From: Psychrobacter sp. P2G3
Lineage (GTDB): Bacteria > Pseudomonadota > Gammaproteobacteria > Pseudomonadales > Moraxellaceae
DNA length: 64,000 bases
NCBI RefSeq assembly: GCF_001593285.1
Contig: NZ_CP012529.1
Span: 496,001 to 560,000, forward strand
Reading direction: 5' to 3'
Part shown: piece by piece, positions 39,099-48,189 of the stretch
How the letters are laid out: every line of letters begins with the position of its first letter
Position numbering within the stretch: the first letter of the stretch is position 1
Notes under the pieces: generated by a model
Databases searched by the model: none
What the model was told of the DNA's origin: nothing
The model's input: the letters and a program-made list of their open reading frames with translations, nothing else
Program-made: the position numbers and the translations under genes

Positions 39099-42000
39099 AT
39101 GGCATACAAAAAACGCTTTGATACCAGTAGCGCCTATGGTCAGTTGATCATATTGGTGTTTTTGCCGATTTGTGTGTTGGCAGCGGTCGGTGGCATTCTA
39201 GTTTTTCATGAAACTATGCGTGCCAGTGAATCAGAGCAAGAGGCTTTAGCTGAAGCCGTGTTGATTCGTTATAAACCTATGGTAACTGAGCTGATCCCTG
39301 CATTGTTGGAGCAAGAACGTCAGCAGTCAAAAGCTAATGAGGAAAATTCTCAAAATATGGTTAGTGATATGGCGGCTGCTAGCCAAGCGGCACTTGAAAA
39401 CAATATCCGACCTGAAAATCTACCCTTATCTCAAGTACATTCAGACCATTATATTAGTGCTCGTGGTGGTAGATTGAGTAGTGCAATACTATCAGAAGAA
39501 GCGCTGGGAGGAATGCCTACCTCTCATTCATCTACTGCTCGAGTAATTGATGAAAGTCTCAGTGCGACAACTGATGCTCCTAAAGGCGCCATGGCAACAT
39601 TGGTATCGATTCGCGATAGACTGAGTCGTATGCAGTCGGAACAGCATGTACAACGCATTGCAATTATCAATGAGAATGATCAGGTGCTCGCGACGGTAGG
39701 TTATGGGGTTAGTGAAAGCTGGCCTTTAATTGATACGTCGCAAAATTTTTTATCACAGCAAGCCACGCCTATTGGTACGGCTTATGGCAGCGTATTGGGT
39801 GATTTTGAAGGACAAAGATTGTGGCTGTTCGTCGATATGGATAATGAACCGCTTTACATTGCGCGCTACCGTATCGCTATGGCGCTGGTTATTACCGGTC
39901 TCTTTACTATCTTAATCTTGCTGTTGAGTCTTAATATTTATGCCAAACGCTGGATTGCGCCTATTTATGAGCTGCGTTTGCAGCTACAGCGTACTCATGT
40001 AGATAATTTATATAAGCCTATTCCAGTAGAGTCCGATGGTGAGTTGAACTTGCTGCAACAAGACTTGGTAAAAACTTTACGGCGCTTGCACTCAAGTTTT
40101 CAAGAATTAAAAGATCATGCTGAACAGACCGAGGATGACTTACGTCTGGCTTTTGATGAGATGGAAATGCAAAACATCTCTATCCGCAATGCGCGTGATG
40201 ATGCGATTTCAACCAGCCAAGCCAAATCTGCATTTTTAGCCAATATTAGTCATGAGCTGCGGACACCGCTGAATAGCATCGATGGTTTTATCAATCTGCT
40301 GGCACGCCACGGTGAGCTAAATCCTGAGCAAGACTTATATGTGCATACGATTCGTAAATCGTCTGCGCATCTACTGGCGCTCGTGAATGATGTGTTGGAC
40401 TTCTCTAAGATTGAAGCAGGTAAGTTGGTGCTTGATCGTCATGAGTTTGACCTTTACGACACCATATATGACGTGGTCGATATGCTCTCTCCAGTATCGG
40501 CGGAGAAAGGCCTACGTATGGCCGTGTTGTTCTACAATGATGTGCCAATGCGCATTGTGGGTGATGCGCTACGCCTTAAGCAGGTTTTGACCAATCTAGT
40601 CGGTAATGCCATTAAGTTTACAGATAGCGGTGATGTAGTAGTGCGGGTAAGCTTGGACGATCATCGCGATAATTATCTGATGATTAGTGTCCAAGATAGT
40701 GGTAAAGGGATTTCTCTAGCAGATCAAAAGATGTTATTTCAAAGCTTTAGCCAAGGCGATCCATCCATTACACGTCAGTATGGCGGCACAGGGCTGGGCC
40801 TTGTAATCTCTAAGCAATTAACGCGCCTTATGGGCGGTGATATTGGTTTTTATGATAACGCCCAAGAGAACATAGCCAATCAAGGGGCGACGTTTTGGTT
40901 CCGCATGCCAACTCATATCGATGTGTTAGAAGCGGCGACAGGGCAGACCATTGCATTACCGGTACTGGCGCCACTTGCCAGCGAAAATGATGAATTTAAC
41001 GTCTTGGTTTGGATCAATCACAACGCTTCCAGACAAGTACTCAAAGCCAGCTTGCAGACCTTACCGATTAAGCTTACTCAGGCCAACTCTTTGCCAGGTG
41101 TGCTTGAGTCGCTCAAAGAGCAGGGCAATTATTGGGACTGGGTAATCGTTGATAATGATACTCAAGATGACATGATGGCACTGCTTAAACAAATTCGTTT
41201 GCATTATCAAGGTAAGCTCGCTGTCTTTGGCTATCAGGTTGCCGCCGATCAGGCACTATTGAACCGTTATCACGCCAATATCCTATATGAGCCGTTGGAT
41301 AAAAGGCAGCTGTATGCCATGCTTGATACCCAAAAGAAAAGCGAACCAATCGAAGCGCAAGCACCGCGCTGGCATGGCGTGACTGTGCTTGCTGTAGACG
41401 ATCATCTGCCCAATCTCTTGGTGTTAGATGCACTTCTCAGCGAGCTTGGCATTCACGTCATTACTGCCAATAGTGGCTTTGATGCTATTGAATTGATTAG
41501 TAAACAGCAAACTAAAAATATAAAAAATGCTAAACCTACTCAGCAAAGCTTATCCAACAAAACGCAGATTTCAAAAGCCCAAGCTCGTGCTCAAATCAAT
41601 ACAGCTTCTACTAATACTGCATCGACTACAGATATGCACACAGAAGAAAAATCGGCTAACTCAAAAAATAAGGCGCAAGATAAGGCACAGGATAAAGACA
41701 GTATCGATCTTATCTTTATGGATATCCAAATGCCGCGCATGTCAGGACGCGAGGCAGCGCAGCAAATTCGCAAAATCGAAGTCGGTGATAGTCATATTCC
41801 TATTATTGCGTTAACCGCGCATGGATTATCTGACGAGCGTGACAAGCTGCTCGCGTGCGGTATCGATGATTATGTTGGCAAACCAATCAGCCAACCGCAA
41901 TTGTTACAAGTGCTACAAAAATGGTTAGGGCGCACGTCAACCACACAAAGTCTGAGCACAGTTACGCCTGCTGATGATATTAATAGCATAGCTCCTGAGG

Positions 42001-42680
42001 TCATAGATAGTGCTAGTGTCAGCACGCCAAAAAGCACGCCAGTAGATAAACCAGTACCGCGCCCATTATCATTAAAGAAAATTCGTGACGATTATATGCG
42101 GGATATTCAACCTCGTGATGATTATATGCGAGAACCGCAACGTGTTACTCAGCCGCGTTATCAAGGCTTACAATACCAAGACCAACTGCAAGAGTCTTCC
42201 AGCGAACAAGATGGGCAATCACAAGAGCAGTCGTCAAAAGACAACGGTTGGAAGAGTAGTGCTATTGATGGACTAAAGGTATTGGACTGGGAAGACGCCT
42301 TGACCCGTTCGGCGAATAAGCCAGATCTTGCTGCTAAGCTAATCATTATGATGATTGATACGATTGCAGATGAAAAAGACGCCTTGGCTCAAGCATGGCA
42401 GGCACGAGACCGAAACATGCTCGCGCAAGTTGCGCATCGAATCTTAGGTGCAAGTCGTTATACTGGTGTTCCGCAATTACGGCAAGCTAGCCAAGACTTA
42501 GAAGATAAGTGCTTATTAAATGTACAACACACTACGCCAGCACAGTTTGCAATGCTCAAGCCTTATCATGAAGCCCTATTGCTCGCGTTGACCAATTTAC
42601 AGATGCTTGATCTATCTCCATACCCGCAATTGACCTATCACCGTCTAAGCGAAAATGATATGACATGGAAGATGATTTAA
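39099..42680 (+). CDS. gacS: GacS/BarA-type hybrid sensor histidine kinase
   Basis: 1193 residues. It has an N-terminal TM segment (residues 15-35), a long periplasmic sensor, a second TM segment (around 265-285), HAMP, and HisKA with His385 in ISHELRTPLNS. The ATPase follows (NLVGNAIKFTDSGD, GGTGLGLVISKQL). Next are a degenerate receiver-like region, a receiver with Asp875 in LIFMDIQMPRMSG, and a C-terminal Hpt with His1113 in VAHRILGASRYTG. The receiver carries about 60 extra Lys/Gln/Thr/Asn-rich residues (about 803-866) before Asp875. GacS phosphorylates GacA; gacA is not here. A linker before the Hpt repeats RDDYMR twice. Confidence 0.93.
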   Translation: MAYKKRFDTSSAYGQLIILVFLPICVLAAVGGILVFHETMRASESEQEALAEAVLIRYKPMVTELIPALLEQERQQSKANEENSQNMVSDMAAASQAALENNIRPENLPLSQVHSDHYISARGGRLSSAILSEEALGGMPTSHSSTARVIDESLSATTDAPKGAMATLVSIRDRLSRMQSEQHVQRIAIINENDQVLATVGYGVSESWPLIDTSQNFLSQQATPIGTAYGSVLGDFEGQRLWLFVDMDNEPLYIARYRIAMALVITGLFTILILLLSLNIYAKRWIAPIYELRLQLQRTHVDNLYKPIPVESDGELNLLQQDLVKTLRRLHSSFQELKDHAEQTEDDLRLAFDEMEMQNISIRNARDDAISTSQAKSAFLANISHELRTPLNSIDGFINLLARHGELNPEQDLYVHTIRKSSAHLLALVNDVLDFSKIEAGKLVLDRHEFDLYDTIYDVVDMLSPVSAEKGLRMAVLFYNDVPMRIVGDALRLKQVLTNLVGNAIKFTDSGDVVVRVSLDDHRDNYLMISVQDSGKGISLADQKMLFQSFSQGDPSITRQYGGTGLGLVISKQLTRLMGGDIGFYDNAQENIANQGATFWFRMPTHIDVLEAATGQTIALPVLAPLASENDEFNVLVWINHNASRQVLKASLQTLPIKLTQANSLPGVLESLKEQGNYWDWVIVDNDTQDDMMALLKQIRLHYQGKLAVFGYQVAADQALLNRYHANILYEPLDKRQLYAMLDTQKKSEPIEAQAPRWHGVTVLAVDDHLPNLLVLDALLSELGIHVITANSGFDAIELISKQQTKNIKNAKPTQQSLSNKTQISKAQARAQINTASTNTASTTDMHTEEKSANSKNKAQDKAQDKDSIDLIFMDIQMPRMSGREAAQQIRKIEVGDSHIPIIALTAHGLSDERDKLLACGIDDYVGKPISQPQLLQVLQKWLGRTSTTQSLSTVTPADDINSIAPEVIDSASVSTPKSTPVDKPVPRPLSLKKIRDDYMRDIQPRDDYMREPQRVTQPRYQGLQYQDQLQESSSEQDGQSQEQSSKDNGWKSSAIDGLKVLDWEDALTRSANKPDLAAKLIIMMIDTIADEKDALAQAWQARDRNMLAQVAHRILGASRYTGVPQLRQASQDLEDKCLLNVQHTTPAQFAMLKPYHEALLLALTNLQMLDLSPYPQLTYHRLSENDMTWKMI

Positions 42681-42920
42681 TGAGAATAAAAAATAAGTTG
42701 AATAAATATTGGCTAAAATAATAGGCTAGATAAGTAGTAAATAGCTATTTGATAAGTTATTTATAATGTCATGGAAACGTGTTTTTAAACATAAAGATAT
42801 TGATAGCGCTACAGTCAATTATTCGTAAGGTATAGCAGATATAAGCCTGTTAAGATTGATAGCATGTTGCAGCTAAAATGAACATTATCTTATCTCCCTC
42901 ATTTATTATTAAGGATCATT

Positions 42921-43733
42921 ATGCATGCTATCACCGCCTATCAATATAAAACCCTGCAAGTCAGCGTGACTGAAAATATTGCAACCGTTACGATAAATCG
43001 GCCAGAAAAAAAGAATGCCATGAGCTTTAAAGTAGTTGATGAACTGATTGCTGCTGCTGGGCACATTAGCAAGGATAAAACGTTGCGTGCTGTCATTCTT
43101 AATGGTGCTGAAGGGACGTTTTGCGCTGGTATTGATCTGGGTGATTTAAATCATCCTAAAAATCAGGCTTATGCATTTTGGGAATTAATCAAACCATGCC
43201 AGAGTTTATTTCAGCGAGTTTGTTTGGTCTGGCGTGATGTACCAATTCCCGTGATTGCCGTATTAGAAGGATATTGTATCGGAGCAGGTTTGCAGTTGGC
43301 ATTGGCCTGTGATGTACGTATCAGTCATCCTGATTGCAAGCTTTCTATTATGGAAGCTAAATGGGGTTTGGTGCCAGATATGGGACTAACGCAATCAGCG
43401 CTAGGAGTAGTGCGTGCAGACGTCCTAAAAGAGCTGGCGATGAGTGCACGTACCATTGATGCAGAAGAAGGGAAGCAATTGGGATTGATTAGTCATTGTA
43501 GCGAGTCGCCATTACAACAGGCGCAGACACTTGCTGCTGAGTTCGCCGAGCGTTCTCCTGATGCAGTACTTGCTAGCAAGCGAGTCATCAATGCGATGTA
43601 TCAGCAATCGAATATTACTTTGTATAAAGAAAAAATGTGGCAATTGAAGCTAATGATGGGACGCAACCGTAAGTTTGCATTAAAGAAAGCCAAGCAAGCC
43701 AGCACTGCTTTCGCTAAACGCCAATTCCGTTAA
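42921..43733 (+). CDS. Crotonase/enoyl-CoA hydratase family protein
   Basis: 270 residues. The crotonase fold motifs are clear: INRPEKKNAMSF, the oxyanion-hole stretches GTFCAGIDLGDL and EGYCIGAGLQLALACDVRIS, and MEAKWGLVPDMGLTQ. Members hydrate or isomerise acyl-CoA substrates. The acidic residue in GLVPDMG suggests an isomerase or a hydratase of the YfcX-unrelated single-domain type, but the reaction cannot be settled. It lies alone with no other beta-oxidation gene next to it. An AAGGA precedes the ATG. Confidence 0.85.
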   Translation: MHAITAYQYKTLQVSVTENIATVTINRPEKKNAMSFKVVDELIAAAGHISKDKTLRAVILNGAEGTFCAGIDLGDLNHPKNQAYAFWELIKPCQSLFQRVCLVWRDVPIPVIAVLEGYCIGAGLQLALACDVRISHPDCKLSIMEAKWGLVPDMGLTQSALGVVRADVLKELAMSARTIDAEEGKQLGLISHCSESPLQQAQTLAAEFAERSPDAVLASKRVINAMYQQSNITLYKEKMWQLKLMMGRNRKFALKKAKQASTAFAKRQFR

Positions 43734-43984
43734 GCTGGAACATATCTTAAGGCATTATTTTAGTTGATTTTTAATTGTCAGGGTTTGTTCTATTAACGTT
43801 ATACATCTATTGAAATATAAGCGAGCAGTACGATATAACACTGTCAGCTTATGTACCTAGGTTTATAAACACTTATGTATGCATAATTATTATTTTTAGT
43901 AGTCTATTTTTATTCATAAATAAAATCTACAAGCAATTAAAATATCAATAACAAAATAATAAACCTATATAAAACGGCCTAACT

Positions 43985-45244
43985 ATGTCTGCTCCAAAAT
44001 CCTCTCTGCCTAATAGACCTGTTGCTTCTGAGCGCGTGCGTTCTGCTGATTTGCCCGTTGCATGGATTATGATGCTCGGGCTGATTGTTGCGGTAGGACC
44101 ATTATCCATTGATATGTATTTACCTGCATTACCATCAATGGCAGATGATTTTGGCGTATCAACGGCATTTATGGCTAACTCTGTTCCTGCCTATTTTTTT
44201 GGTTTAGTGTTTGGTCAACTGTTCTACGGTCCTTTTAGTGACCGCGTTGGTCGCGTCAAGCCTTTATATATGGGTATGACCTTATATGTGATTGCATCCA
44301 TTATTTGTGCTACGACCAGTAACGAGTATGTCTTATTCGCTGGGCGTACGTTGCAAGCACTTGGGGCATGTGTAGGTGCCGTCGTTACTCGCGCAGCAAT
44401 TCGTGATCGTCTTACTGCCAAACAAACTGCCAAAGCTTTTTCTATTATGATTTTGGTAATGGGGTTAGCGCCGATATTGGCTCCATCTCTCGGTGCGCTA
44501 TTTTTGCAGTTCTTTGATTGGCATTCTATTTTTTGGTTTTTGGCAGCTTTTGGGGTGCTCAATCTACTATTAACCAAGTTCTTCTTTTTTGAAACCCTCA
44601 CTGAAGAAAACCGTAATATTCGCCCGGCTAAAGAAGTACTGAGTCAGTATTGGAGCCTATTAAAAGATCCTAGCTTTAACTATCCAGCGATTGGTGGTGG
44701 GCTATTGATGGGGGCGATGTTTGTCTATATTAGCTCTGCTTCCGAGTTAATTATGGACACTTATGGCATATCAGCGACGCATTTCGGTTGGCTCTTTGGG
44801 ATGAATGCTGCAGGGTTTGTAGCATTAACTCAGCTCAACCAATGGCTTACCAATCGCTTTCGTATCTTAAGCATATTACGCTTTGGCGCGATGATGCAGG
44901 TGATTTCTGCGGGCGTACTGTTCGTTGTAGGTGTCTTTCTTGGTACTGATGCTTGGCTGCCATTAGTACTTGCCTGTATTTTCTTCTGTATCTCAGGTTT
45001 AGGTTTAACTCAACCGAACGCCTCTGCCATTGCTCTGGCTTTTCAAAAACGCCGTGCTGGTATGGCGAGTGCATTGCAAGGCTCGCTCATGTTTTCGGTC
45101 GGTATCTTTGGTGGGTTATTGTTAAATCTGTTTCCGGTCAATCCAGTACTTAAGATTGGTATTGCCATGTTTGCGTTGATGAGTCTTGGCTGCTTCTTAA
45201 TTTGGCAGATAGACCGTAATCTGGATTTAGATGATGCAGAATAG
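43985..45244 (+). CDS. Bcr/CflA family MFS drug exporter
   Basis: 419 residues with about 12 TM segments. The Bcr/CflA signature is PLSIDMYLPALPSMADDFG in TM1, followed by motif A, FYGPFSDRVGRVKPL. Members expel drugs such as bicyclomycin and chloramphenicol by proton antiport. The real substrate is unknown. A terminator related to those of the downstream binding-protein genes follows. Confidence 0.92.
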   Translation: MSAPKSSLPNRPVASERVRSADLPVAWIMMLGLIVAVGPLSIDMYLPALPSMADDFGVSTAFMANSVPAYFFGLVFGQLFYGPFSDRVGRVKPLYMGMTLYVIASIICATTSNEYVLFAGRTLQALGACVGAVVTRAAIRDRLTAKQTAKAFSIMILVMGLAPILAPSLGALFLQFFDWHSIFWFLAAFGVLNLLLTKFFFFETLTEENRNIRPAKEVLSQYWSLLKDPSFNYPAIGGGLLMGAMFVYISSASELIMDTYGISATHFGWLFGMNAAGFVALTQLNQWLTNRFRILSILRFGAMMQVISAGVLFVVGVFLGTDAWLPLVLACIFFCISGLGLTQPNASAIALAFQKRRAGMASALQGSLMFSVGIFGGLLLNLFPVNPVLKIGIAMFALMSLGCFLIWQIDRNLDLDDAE

Positions 45245-45274
45245 CTAACGAACAAATTAAACTACATTTTAATT

Positions 45275-45316
45275 AAAAAGCATTTATACGTTTAATACGT
45301 GACGAATGCTTTTTTT
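45275..45316 (+). terminator. Terminator after the MFS gene (repeat family member 1)
   Basis: AAAAAGCATT (45275-45284) pairs with AATGCTTTTT (45305-45314), with an inner ACG/CGT pairing. The core closely resembles the hairpin after the second binding-protein gene. Confidence 0.8.
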
Positions 45317-45500
45317 ATGTCTTTATTAAAATATGAGTAAAACTCAAATACAAGTAAGCCCAGTTAATAAAGTTCCTACTGTCTGTTTCATCTTAAATCA
45401 GTGATTATTCGTTCAAATTCTCCTAATAATAGTTGTTAATACCACTTGTCAACTTATCTGCCCACCTGTCTATATTTATGTATATGTCCATAGCTATCAA

Positions 45501-45528
45501 AAAGTTACTGAAGTATTATCGAATGTAA
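45501..45528 (+). promoter_or_regulatory. Shared 28-bp upstream block, copy 1
   Basis: It begins AAAGTTACT and ends TGTAA, and is identical to copy 3 (47897-47924) at 24 of 28 positions without gaps. It ends 93 bases before the first binding-protein gene. It is a candidate common promoter or operator. The rest of the 45245-45621 gap holds only the preceding terminator. Confidence 0.6.
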
Positions 45529-45621
45529 TAGTTTGTATTTAATATTATGAAGATATTCTACAAATCTATTAAGTTTTTATTCGAGGTATAGCAAATATTT
45601 TCTAATGTTCAAGGATGAGTT

Positions 45622-46506
45622 ATGAAGACATTGTATAAAGTACTTCCAATTATGTTAAGTGTTGGATTGTTTGGATGTAGCAACTCCACTAATAACGCGA
45701 CTACGCAAGAGAATGCTAATAACAGTAGTACAGCAGCTGTTGAAAACAAAAGTCAATTTGTAAGTAAGTTGCCTGATACAGCGCCAATAGTGAAGCTTTC
45801 TACTGATGCACAGTTTGCGCCTTATGGTTTTAACGATGAGTACGGTAGTGTCACTGGGTTTGATATCGATCTCATGCGTCAGATCGGTGAAGATCAAGGA
45901 TTTAAAGTCGAGATCTATAGTGATCCATGGGAAGAGGTGTTTGAAAACTTAGATAACAAAACTCGAGATATGCTTGCAGCAGCTGTGCCTTATAGTGCTG
46001 AGCGTGATCGGAAGTACTTACTTTCAGATCCATATGCGCCGCTACCATCAAGCCTTGTATATTTAGATAAATCCTTAGAACTCAAATCGTTAAAAGATTT
46101 AGGTAGTGTCAAAATAGGAGTGCTCGGTGATACGGTACAACATAAATATTTTAGTAGCGGTGAAAACAAAGTTGAATCTGTCACTCCATATCCATCAACT
46201 TTCTTAGCAGTAAAAGCAATGGCACAAGGTGAAGTCGACGCTGTCGCAGAGGATGCTGGTGCCCTTCGTTATATTATGAACGACCTGCCTGACTTACAAC
46301 CAAATTATTTCGACTATGAAGATATTCATGCAGAAAGTGCATACAAAGTACTCCTTGTTGAAAGAGATCAACCTGAGTTACTTGAGAAGGTAAATGCAGG
46401 TCTAAAAAGTCTTAAAGAGAATGGTACTTATGCCACCTTAACCACAAAGTGGTTTGGTGAAGATTTGACGCAAGCAGTTTCACAGCAGCGTAAACCAAAT
46501 ACTTAA
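45622..46506 (+). CDS. Family-3 solute-binding lipoprotein 1
   Basis: 294 residues. The lipobox LFGC follows a signal peptide shared almost exactly with the next two genes (MKTLYKVLPIMLSVGLFGC). An SBP_bac_3 domain follows (APYGFNDEYGSVTGFDIDLM). Residues that bind the amino-acid backbone in this family seem kept: Arg in YSAERDRKYLLSDPY and Asp in VDAVAEDAG. No ABC permease or ATPase gene is nearby, so it may be a receptor rather than a transport component. AAGGA precedes the ATG. Confidence 0.9.
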   Translation: MKTLYKVLPIMLSVGLFGCSNSTNNATTQENANNSSTAAVENKSQFVSKLPDTAPIVKLSTDAQFAPYGFNDEYGSVTGFDIDLMRQIGEDQGFKVEIYSDPWEEVFENLDNKTRDMLAAAVPYSAERDRKYLLSDPYAPLPSSLVYLDKSLELKSLKDLGSVKIGVLGDTVQHKYFSSGENKVESVTPYPSTFLAVKAMAQGEVDAVAEDAGALRYIMNDLPDLQPNYFDYEDIHAESAYKVLLVERDQPELLEKVNAGLKSLKENGTYATLTTKWFGEDLTQAVSQQRKPNT

Positions 46507-46520
46507 TATTTATGAGGTAA

Positions 46521-46584
46521 AAAAACTTTTAATTAATTAAAAGTTTTTCTCTAAAGAGCATTCATGCGTATGAATGCTTCTTTT
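46521..46584 (+). terminator. Palindrome and terminator after binding-protein gene 1 (family member 2)
   Basis: A perfect 28-bp palindrome (AAAAACTTTTAATT and its complement, 46521-46548) is followed by AGCATTCAT-GCGT-ATGAATGCT (46557-46578) and a T-rich tail. The second hairpin shares its stem with the terminator at 47720. Confidence 0.85.
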
Positions 46585-46698
46585 TGTTTTATATGTTCAA
46601 CAATGTTCTTCACTATTATTCGTCTAAGAACAAGTGTTATTTGTTCGGATAATACAGATCAGTACTACTTTTAAGTGATGAATAGCTGTTGCTATTGG

Positions 46699-46726
46699 AA
46701 AGTTACTTAATTATCAATCAGTGTAA
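46699..46726 (+). promoter_or_regulatory. Shared 28-bp upstream block, copy 2
   Basis: It begins AAAGTTACTTAA and ends TGTAA, and matches copy 3 at 24 of 28 positions. It ends 59 bases before the second binding-protein gene. Confidence 0.6.
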
Positions 46727-46785
46727 CAATCTATTAGATTGTTATTAAAAGAAATATAAAATTTCTTAAAATTTGGGGACAAAAG

Positions 46786-47673
46786 ATGAAAACCTTGTAT
46801 AAAGTACTTCCGATCATACTAAGTGTTGGTTTGTTTGGTTGTGGCAACTCTAGTACTTCTAATAATGCCGCTACTCAAGAAAGCACTAGTACGCCTACTA
46901 CCAAAGGTAAAGATGACTTTGTTAGTAAGTTACCTGATACAGCCCCTGTGATTAAGATGGGTACTGAAGCAAACTATGCTCCATATGAGTTTAAGGACGA
47001 ATACGGCAATGTTACTGGATTTGATATAGAACTCATGAATCATATTGGTGAGTCTCAAGGCTTTAAGGTTGAGGTCTATAATGATCCTTGGAAGAAGCTG
47101 TTTGATAATATAGATAGTAAGAATAGAGATATGGTGGCAGCTGGTCTTACTTACAGTGATGAAAGAAATAGCAAATATTTACTGTCAGATGCTTATGCGC
47201 CCCTGCCTACCAGCCTAGTGTATTTAGATGATAAATTGAATATCAAGTCATTAAATGATTTGAATGACGTGCGTATTGGTGTATTAAGCGATTCTGAACC
47301 TTATCAGTTTTTTGCAAAAGGCGATTATAAAGTGGGTGCTCTAGAACAGTATCCAACCACATTTGCAGCAGTACAAGCTATGGCACAAGATAAAGTCGAT
47401 GCGGTCGTAGATGATTCTGGTGTTATTCGCTATTTATTAAACGATTTATCAGATTTAACGCCAATATATTTTGACTATGAAGGTATTGGTGCAGATGGTG
47501 CTCGAAAAGTTTTCCTCATTGATAAAAATCAGCCTGAATTACTTAAAAAGGTCAATGCAGGGCTAGAAGGGTTAAAAAAAGATGGTACTTATGCTGTGTT
47601 AACGACAAAATGGTTTGGTGAAGACTTGACTGAAACGGCTTTAAAACAGCAAAAAATGTTAAAGACAAGCTAG
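46786..47673 (+). CDS. Family-3 solute-binding lipoprotein 2
   Basis: 295 residues. The signal peptide and lipobox (LFGC) are nearly the same as in lipoprotein 1. The mature domain is closely related along its length (KLPDTAPVIKMGTEANYAPY; KYLLSDAYAPLPTSLVYLD; GTYAVLTTKWFGEDL). The amino-acid contacts Arg (YSDERNSKY) and Asp (VDAVVDDSG) are kept. It looks like a recent tandem duplicate of lipoprotein 1 that kept the upstream block and terminator. GGGG precedes the ATG. Confidence 0.9.
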   Translation: MKTLYKVLPIILSVGLFGCGNSSTSNNAATQESTSTPTTKGKDDFVSKLPDTAPVIKMGTEANYAPYEFKDEYGNVTGFDIELMNHIGESQGFKVEVYNDPWKKLFDNIDSKNRDMVAAGLTYSDERNSKYLLSDAYAPLPTSLVYLDDKLNIKSLNDLNDVRIGVLSDSEPYQFFAKGDYKVGALEQYPTTFAAVQAMAQDKVDAVVDDSGVIRYLLNDLSDLTPIYFDYEGIGADGARKVFLIDKNQPELLKKVNAGLEGLKKDGTYAVLTTKWFGEDLTETALKQQKMLKTS

Positions 47674-47719
47674 AAATCGATAAAATCAAAGCGATCTGAC
47701 CTTTTATATTGTTTTTTAC

Positions 47720-47760
47720 AAAAAAGCATTCATACGATTAATACGTATGAATGCTTTTTT
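47720..47760 (+). terminator. Terminator after binding-protein gene 2 (family member 3)
   Basis: A perfect 17-bp stem (AAAAAAGCATTCATACG and its complement) surrounds a 7-base loop, with A and T tracts on both sides. It is a strong terminator. Confidence 0.93.
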
Positions 47761-48189
47761 GTGTTCCTAACAAAATATAAGCCTACCTAAACTCGAAACT
47801 GTATTTTTCATTAGGCTATAAACGCAAACAGATGTTTATATACCATCAAATGAAAATAGATATCATTTACTATCCGCTTACCTTGATTGCTTTTGCAAAG
47901 TTACTTAAGTATTATTCATTGTAAATTTCTGTAATAAAGATATGGTTTATTTGTCGTAGAAACATACTAAATTGTTATTGGATGCATTTTTAGAAAATAT
48001 TGAATCAATAACTTTTTATCAAAAGATTCTATCGTTGAAGGCTATCTGCCTTCACTACGGCATATCAATACACTATACAAAAGATACGTAAGCAAAATTA
48101 TTTTTCATTCTGCATAAATGACTAAATATTAAAGCTAGCGATCATTACTAACTAAAACGTACATGTTTTTCAATTTTCAAGGACAGATC
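47761..48189 (+). other. Gap before binding-protein gene 3
   Basis: About 430 bases with no supported gene. It holds copy 3 of the 28-bp block (47897-47924) and a perfect small hairpin TGAAGGC-TATCT-GCCTTCA (48036-48054). The distance from the block to the gene (265 bases) is much longer than for copies 1 and 2, so a leader of about 200 bases or more, or a separate promoter, is likely. Confidence 0.55.
47897..47924 (+). promoter_or_regulatory. Shared 28-bp upstream block, copy 3
   Basis: It begins AAAGTTACTTAAG and ends TGTAA, and matches copies 1 and 2 at 24 of 28 positions each. It ends 265 bases before the third binding-protein gene. Confidence 0.6.
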
